From contig NW_002476226.1 of the NCBI RefSeq assembly GCF_000189635.1, positions 124,001 to 188,000 of the forward strand: DNA of 64,000 nt, given 5' to 3'. Shown here in pieces: positions 59,133 through 64,000 of this stretch; position 1 is the stretch's first letter, and the number at the start of each line of letters is the position of its first letter. The position numbers and the translations under genes were made by a program. The notes under the pieces were generated by a model. The model was not told where the DNA came from. It did not search any database and saw only the letters and a list, made by a program, of their open reading frames with translations. The DNA comes from Tetrahymena thermophila SB210 (lineage: Eukaryota; Ciliophora; Oligohymenophorea; Hymenostomatida; Tetrahymenidae).

Positions 59133-61503
59133 TCAAATCTCAATAGATACATTTTGAAAAATTTTATTATTCACTTTTTTTTCTTTGATTAAATTTCTTC
59201 GAAAATAGCTTATTAATGTCTTCTAAATAGCTTTAGTTCTTCTCTATATTAATATTAATATAATTATTTTGAAATATAAGTGATTTATTATAAATTTATA
59301 ATAATTTTAAAACTTTTCAAAAAATGGATTCCTTAAAAATTTTGGATTATTAAGAGCAGATTTTGTTAGAAATTGAGTTTTTATTAATTTACACAGCCAG
59401 CTTATACAGAAATTATCTGTAAATAAAAATTGCATTAAAAAGGCTTGAAAAAAAAAATATTTAACAAATTGAAATAGATTTTTTAATTTACTCTTTGAAA
59501 GAATCTTCTGGAGTAGAAAAGTAAATTGTATTCAGTAATTCTGATACTTTTGTATAGTATTCTCCCTGTTTCTTCATATCTCTAAGAATTCTTTTGATAT
59601 ATCGGAATTAAATATAAACACTTCCTTTAAACTATTGGAAGAATGAATTTTTACTTTTAGTAGTCTTTGATTTCTCTTGTGTGCTAATTCTATTTTACAT
59701 CTCCTACCGAATTATTATTTGTATCAAAGCTATTTGATATTTTTTTGTTACAGATATTCTCAGTTTATTCCTTATTTTTACTTGAATTTTAATTTCCATT
59801 TAACTGTTAATTTTTTTCATAGAGCCTATTATGAACATTGTCAATGTGAAATTCAGATAATTCTCTGCTGTGCTTGATGTAAGAATTTTTTCTAAAAGGT
59901 GCTTCTTGAAGACCCTAAGAGGGATAATTTGACATATATATTTTTTATTTTGTTACTATTCTCTCATTTTTTATTTAATCAGCTTCTTTTAGTATTTCTA
60001 CAAGTCCATACTTCTTTTAATATCTATTTTGAAAAATTTTTAGTTATGTTATTCATTAATGAATTTTTCAAAATTTTTGGTATACCGTAAAAATTCATAT
60101 ATTGACACTAATAATTTAATGCTCTTATTTAAGATTTTGAAAAATCTTAGCATATAATAATGGATAAAAAGTTGTGGTATCTTAGCATATGAATCTTTAC
60201 TTTAGATACATATAATATTATGTTTACCTGTAGTTTTCAATATTTTATAAAGCATCTATTCTTTCTTTAATATGGTGATTCAATTCTGGTTCTTCTAGCT
60301 GATGAATTAAATTTGTTTTTTGTATGAAATTACATTTGATTTGTTTATTATTTTCATCATCATCTAGAATATCTGGCTCATACAATTTTTTTCTCTTTTA
60401 TAATACTTATTAATGACTCAAATTTTTCATTGCTACTTCAGCCATATCTATTATATCTTATGAGTTTTCAAATTATAGAGCTTTTTCTTCTTCAAGTCTA
60501 AAAAAAGTGTTGGAATGATATTTCTCTCTTTTACCTGAAGATGATTTATTAGCTCTCTTTACTGTTTAAGGATTCGATATTTCAGGCTCGTAATATTATC
60601 GATGATCTTGTTTATCAGCTAGAGCTAATGTGTTTCTATATGAATTTAGTTATTCACTAATATTTTGCTTGATTTAGTTGTCAGCATTGTAATTTATTTG
60701 TGTATTTTATTATTCATTATTAAGCTTATTTTAATTAAAACTATTATTTTGTTGTATATTCATTTATTTCTCTAATATTGAAAAGCTGTCAATATGCTTA
60801 GAAAAACTATCACTTTTTTTTCTGTTTGTAAGAGAACCTGCATTATGTTAGTCAATTTAAGAAAAAACAGTTGTGTTTCTGTATCTTGAGGTTTAAGGCT
60901 CTTCAAAAGGTTTTTAAAAATTTTTATTTTTTTACCTAGATGTTAAGCTCATTGTCTTATTTGGCTAAAAAAAAGCTAAAGCATCTTCATTACCAGTAGA
61001 TATTTTCATAAGCTTTTTTCTTTTAGCTAAATTTACATTTTCGTTGATGTTTATATTATATAGCTTAGATTCATTCGATTCTGCTTATCTCAATGGACTT
61101 AATTCTGATTTTAATTCATCTTCCTAAAAGATAATTATTTTTAATGAAGTATTGATTATAAATTTCAAACAGCAGTATAAGAATAAGGAATATATTTGAA
61201 TACTAGATTTTGCTTATGGCTTAGAGCTTTTTTGACTTTTTAAATTGTGTCTATATAAAATGGTTCTTATTTAGGCTCATATTATGATTAGGAATAACTG
61301 CTTGTAGAAGAAAATACTGAATTTTCAGCATACATAGTACTCCTGAGTTAAGAATTATAACATTTTGACTTATTTGGTTTAAAGTCTTAAAATGTATTAT
61401 TTATTAGCAACTAATTAACAGCAAATGTTTTAGGAATTGGAATTAAAGCATCACACTGTTATCTTTTTCTCCTTGGAGTAGCCTATAGAGAATTAAATTT
61501 CAT
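59133..61503 (-). CDS. hypothetical Q/N-rich protein with hydrophobic C-terminal part, 636 aa
   Basis: Five complement exons: 61204-61503, 60228-61123, 59655-59960, 59466-59590, 59133-59416, all GT...AG and in phase. It starts MKFNSLQATPRRKRQQCDAL; the first ~500 residues are polar and low-complexity with blocks such as KKSDSFSKHIDSFSILEKQM and a helical LIHQLEEPELNHHIKERIDA. The C-terminal ~130 residues look folded: KILRDMKKQGEYYTKVSELL, then FCISWLCKLIKTQFLTKSAL and a hydrophobic stretch near FIINHLYFKIIILILIQRR. The 267-nt intron 59961-60227 joins what could otherwise be two genes, the second starting at ATG 59935 (MSNYPSQGLQEAPFRKNSYI); the phase fits the join but that split remains possible. 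Plus-strand frames in 59324-60090 are shadows. Function unknown. Confidence 0.6.
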
Positions 61504-62340
61504 ACAATTAAAATAACTTAATACAATTAAATCAGATTAAGCGAAAAAAATTTGGTTAGAAATATCTTATTAACCAAATTATATGACTTTATTTAGATTA
61601 CTAATAATAATTCAATGTATTAAGTATTTGTACTTGATTAAAATTTTTCAATTAAATATTATATTAATATCAAGAACGATTATTAACCAATCAAATCTAA
61701 AATTAAAATTGATTTAATACAATAATATAATGCAAAAATACAATTCAATTGTAAACAAAATAAAGATAGTAGCTTTATTTAAACTTAAGAAATGTTTAAA
61801 ATTAAAACAAAACATTCTTTTATATTAAAAAATAATAACTTTTTATATATTTGAATTATTAGTATCTATAAAGCATCAACTGATAAAAATTTAATTTTAA
61901 CAAATTCTATAAGAAATAACAATGAATTCAGAAAAGGCTCAGAGCTAAATAATTAATAATCTCAACAAATTAAATTCAATAAAACAAAAATTAAGACAAA
62001 ATGACCTTATTATTCCTCACTAGCATAATCTATATCTTATATATTTGTGTAAATTTTTAATTAACTTTCATATCAAAAATTAATTAAGTGGAAAGACTTT
62101 TTATTTACTTACATAAATTGTATAAACTAAAAAAATAATATAATTCATATATTGGACATATCGCCTGATTGATTTGATTAATTGATTGGTTTTTTGTTAT
62201 CTTAATTGATTAAAGTAAAAAGCATAATTAATTAAAAAATATCGATTAATACTAACTATAATAGTTAAATAAAAGCTGTTTGTAAATATTTCATTATATT
62301 ATTTTTTTTGTTAAAAAAATACTCATAGAGAAATTTAAAT
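61504..62340. other. divergent AT-rich promoter region
   Basis: Between a minus-strand and a plus-strand gene. No gene, RNA or repeat seen. Confidence 0.55.
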
Positions 62341-64000
62341 ATGGAAGATAAATCTTTCTAAGGCAGTCAAATGCATCTCCGTAAGTCTAAAGGTAATGAA
62401 GAAGTCTTTAATAGCTAAGGCATTCAGTAAGATCTCAGTTCTCTAAGTAACGGTGATGCGATCCACTCAGATAACTAAAGTAACATTTAGTAGCTGCAAT
62501 CTCTTAATATTTACAATCTTCAGTAAAAATTCTTTAATGCAGAAGTAATTTTCTTTAATAAAATAATCATTGTATTTTTTTAATGGCTGTAATAAAGATC
62601 ATGTAAGTGATCACTTATAAAAAATAAATATAAAGGAACACAATTAATTGAGCAATTAAATGAAAAAGAATCAAAGCGAAGAATATATTCCTGTTATTGA
62701 TTCTGCAGTATTCAGTACCACAAAGATAAAGAATAAAAGAGGATCTGGATAAGAAAATAGCTTTTTTAATGGGTAAGGCTAAATTACTTAAAAACGTAAT
62801 TCAATTCGTAAATAACCAAGCGAAGTGCTTTCTATTCTAAGTAATTAGAATTTGAATTTTCTAAATTCCAACAATCCTAAAAATGAATCTAATTCTTAAA
62901 GTAGTGAATTTATTTAGTCTTAATTAGCAAGCGTTAATTAAGGAAAAGCCAATTTTCAATAAAGTTAGCAATCATTTAATGAAAAAAAATAATAAAAAAG
63001 AGAAAGCATCCTTCTCAATAGTAATAACAGCAGTATTAACAATATAAATTCTAATGGAATGGCAGTTAGCTAAAATAATAATAATAATTAAATAATTAAC
63101 TTGTAAAACTTAAGCAATCTGCAAACAAACAACATAACTACAAATGGAATAAATTTTAAATAAGAAAGTAGCTTTGTAAATAACATGATAAGTGCTAGAG
63201 ATTTACCAAACAATAATGTTTTAAATACAAGTCTCAGTAATTTAAAGCCTGTTTCTAACACAAATAGCACACTAAATGTATAAAAAATGGCTTAAATTCT
63301 ACAAATTTAATAGTAAAAAGAGTAAGCTGTTTCATAGATTAAAAAATTAAACTCGATTTAGAGTAAAAAGTTGATGATTCAGCAGTAGTAAGAAATACAA
63401 CAAAGAATAGTTTCAAGTATGATTAATAACAAAAACACGATATAAAGCAATAAATTAAATAATGGTTAATTTTCGGTAATAAATCACTCTCAAATAAATA
63501 CAGAATAAAAGTAAAATTAGAATATAGAGTTTGATGAAATATATGCTTAATCAAAGGAGATGATTAACGATCTTTCATCTCTTAAAGAAAAGACAGTTTA
63601 AAAGGGTAAAAATGTTTTGTAAAATATTTTTAGAGTTTCAATAATGATAATTAGCTTAAATTATTTTTGTCTTGTTGATTATTTAAAAAAAAAAAAAGCT
63701 ATTTCAGCATTAGGGTTAGTTAACTTTATTTTTTAAATCGTGAGTCTTCTGTGTAATATTTTAATAATTTAATATTTCTTGCTAAAAATATTTAAAACCC
63801 TTGAAGGAAATGCTATGAGTTCAACTTATATTGATATTACTTGTCTCATTTTTGGTCAACTTGAAGTTTTTTTCACATTTGTTTTTGCCCAATATGATTC
63901 ATAAGCTATGAAAATAATTTATAGTTCAAGCGAAATCTCAAAAAAAAATTTTACTTAACACTCTTAGTATTTAATCTTATTATTTGATTTATTATGCTTT
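62341..64000 (+). CDS. membrane protein with long Q/N/S-rich N-terminus (partial, 3' end outside)
   Basis: Exon 1 62341-62544, exon 2 62636 to the window edge; the 91-nt intron was set by phase. It starts MEDKSFQGSQMHLRKSKGNE. Roughly the first 400 residues are Asn/Gln/Ser-rich and disordered (e.g. NSSINNINSNGMAVSQNNNN), with a helical segment near IKKLNSIQSKKLMIQQQQEI just before the membrane part. From ~63640 hydrophobic segments appear: VSIMIISLNYFCLVDYL, ALGLVNFIFQIVSLLCNILI, and DITCLIFGQLEVFFTFVFAQ. The arrangement (long polar leader, then several helices) resembles the membrane protein at 1765-4300, but I see no clear sequence match. Family unknown; the C-terminus is missing. Confidence 0.7.

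Noticed and set aside
59324-60090. Series of plus-strand frames encoding hydrophobic peptides
   Set aside because: They overlap a minus-strand gene with better composition (Asn/Gln/Ser/Asp blocks, TAA/TAG as Gln, in-phase GT...AG introns); the plus frames have no consistent splice path and are antisense shadows.
1-64000. Telomeric C4A2/G4T2 repeats, chromosome breakage sequence, CRISPR arrays, rRNA or complete transposons
   Set aside because: None was found when reading both strands; only simple repeats and one local tandem array are present.

Overview
The window looks like macronuclear-type DNA from an oligohymenophorean ciliate, most likely Tetrahymena or a close relative. The base composition is very AT-rich. 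Every convincing gene reads only if TAA and TAG are glutamine and TGA is the sole stop, so standard-code translation breaks all the genes into fragments. Genes are monocistronic, lie on both strands, and are separated by AT-rich spacers of about 0.1-2 kb. Introns are mostly 45-110 nt GT...AG, with a few as short as 20-31 nt and some of 230-390 nt. All exon joins given here come from reading frame, phase and splice dinucleotides; no transcript evidence was available.

Layout. 1-16 kb: the 3' end of a Q/N-rich gene, a polytopic membrane protein, an unrecognised 483-aa protein, a DUF5662 (HD-like) protein, a protein with a WD40-like propeller and a Cys/His-rich N-terminus, and a small MGC-type acylated protein. 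16-26 kb: two hypothetical proteins, a Cys-rich type I membrane protein, a tandem repeat with a unit of about 190 bp, a coiled-coil protein in five exons, and a TMEM209-like nuclear-envelope protein in seven exons. 27-39 kb: a MORN-repeat protein, an 810-aa hypothetical protein, a 286-aa hypothetical protein, the spliceosomal cyclophilin CWC27, and ribulose-5-phosphate 3-epimerase, whose conserved active-site motif is restored only by a 5-nt micro-exon. 40-54 kb: a very long Q/N-rich protein with an RRM-like fold, a charged coiled-coil protein, a 128-aa protein, two tandem HGPRT-type phosphoribosyltransferases that share a C-rich upstream motif, and a 688-aa coiled-coil protein. 54-64 kb: a 908-aa protein joining a VHS-like domain, a GAT-like helical region, a coiled coil and an adaptin-type ear (a GGA-like layout), a 636-aa hypothetical protein, and the 5' part of another membrane protein.

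Most recognisable genes are housekeeping: the oxidative pentose-phosphate route (RPE), purine salvage (two HGPRT genes), pre-mRNA splicing (CWC27), the nuclear envelope (TMEM209-like), and vesicle traffic (the GGA-like protein). The most interesting items are the GGA-like fusion, the RPE micro-exon, a CWC27 cyclophilin that keeps the catalytic Trp, the intronless DUF5662 gene, and the C-rich motif shared by the tandem HGPRT genes. No tRNA, rRNA, CRISPR array, telomeric repeat or complete transposon was seen.
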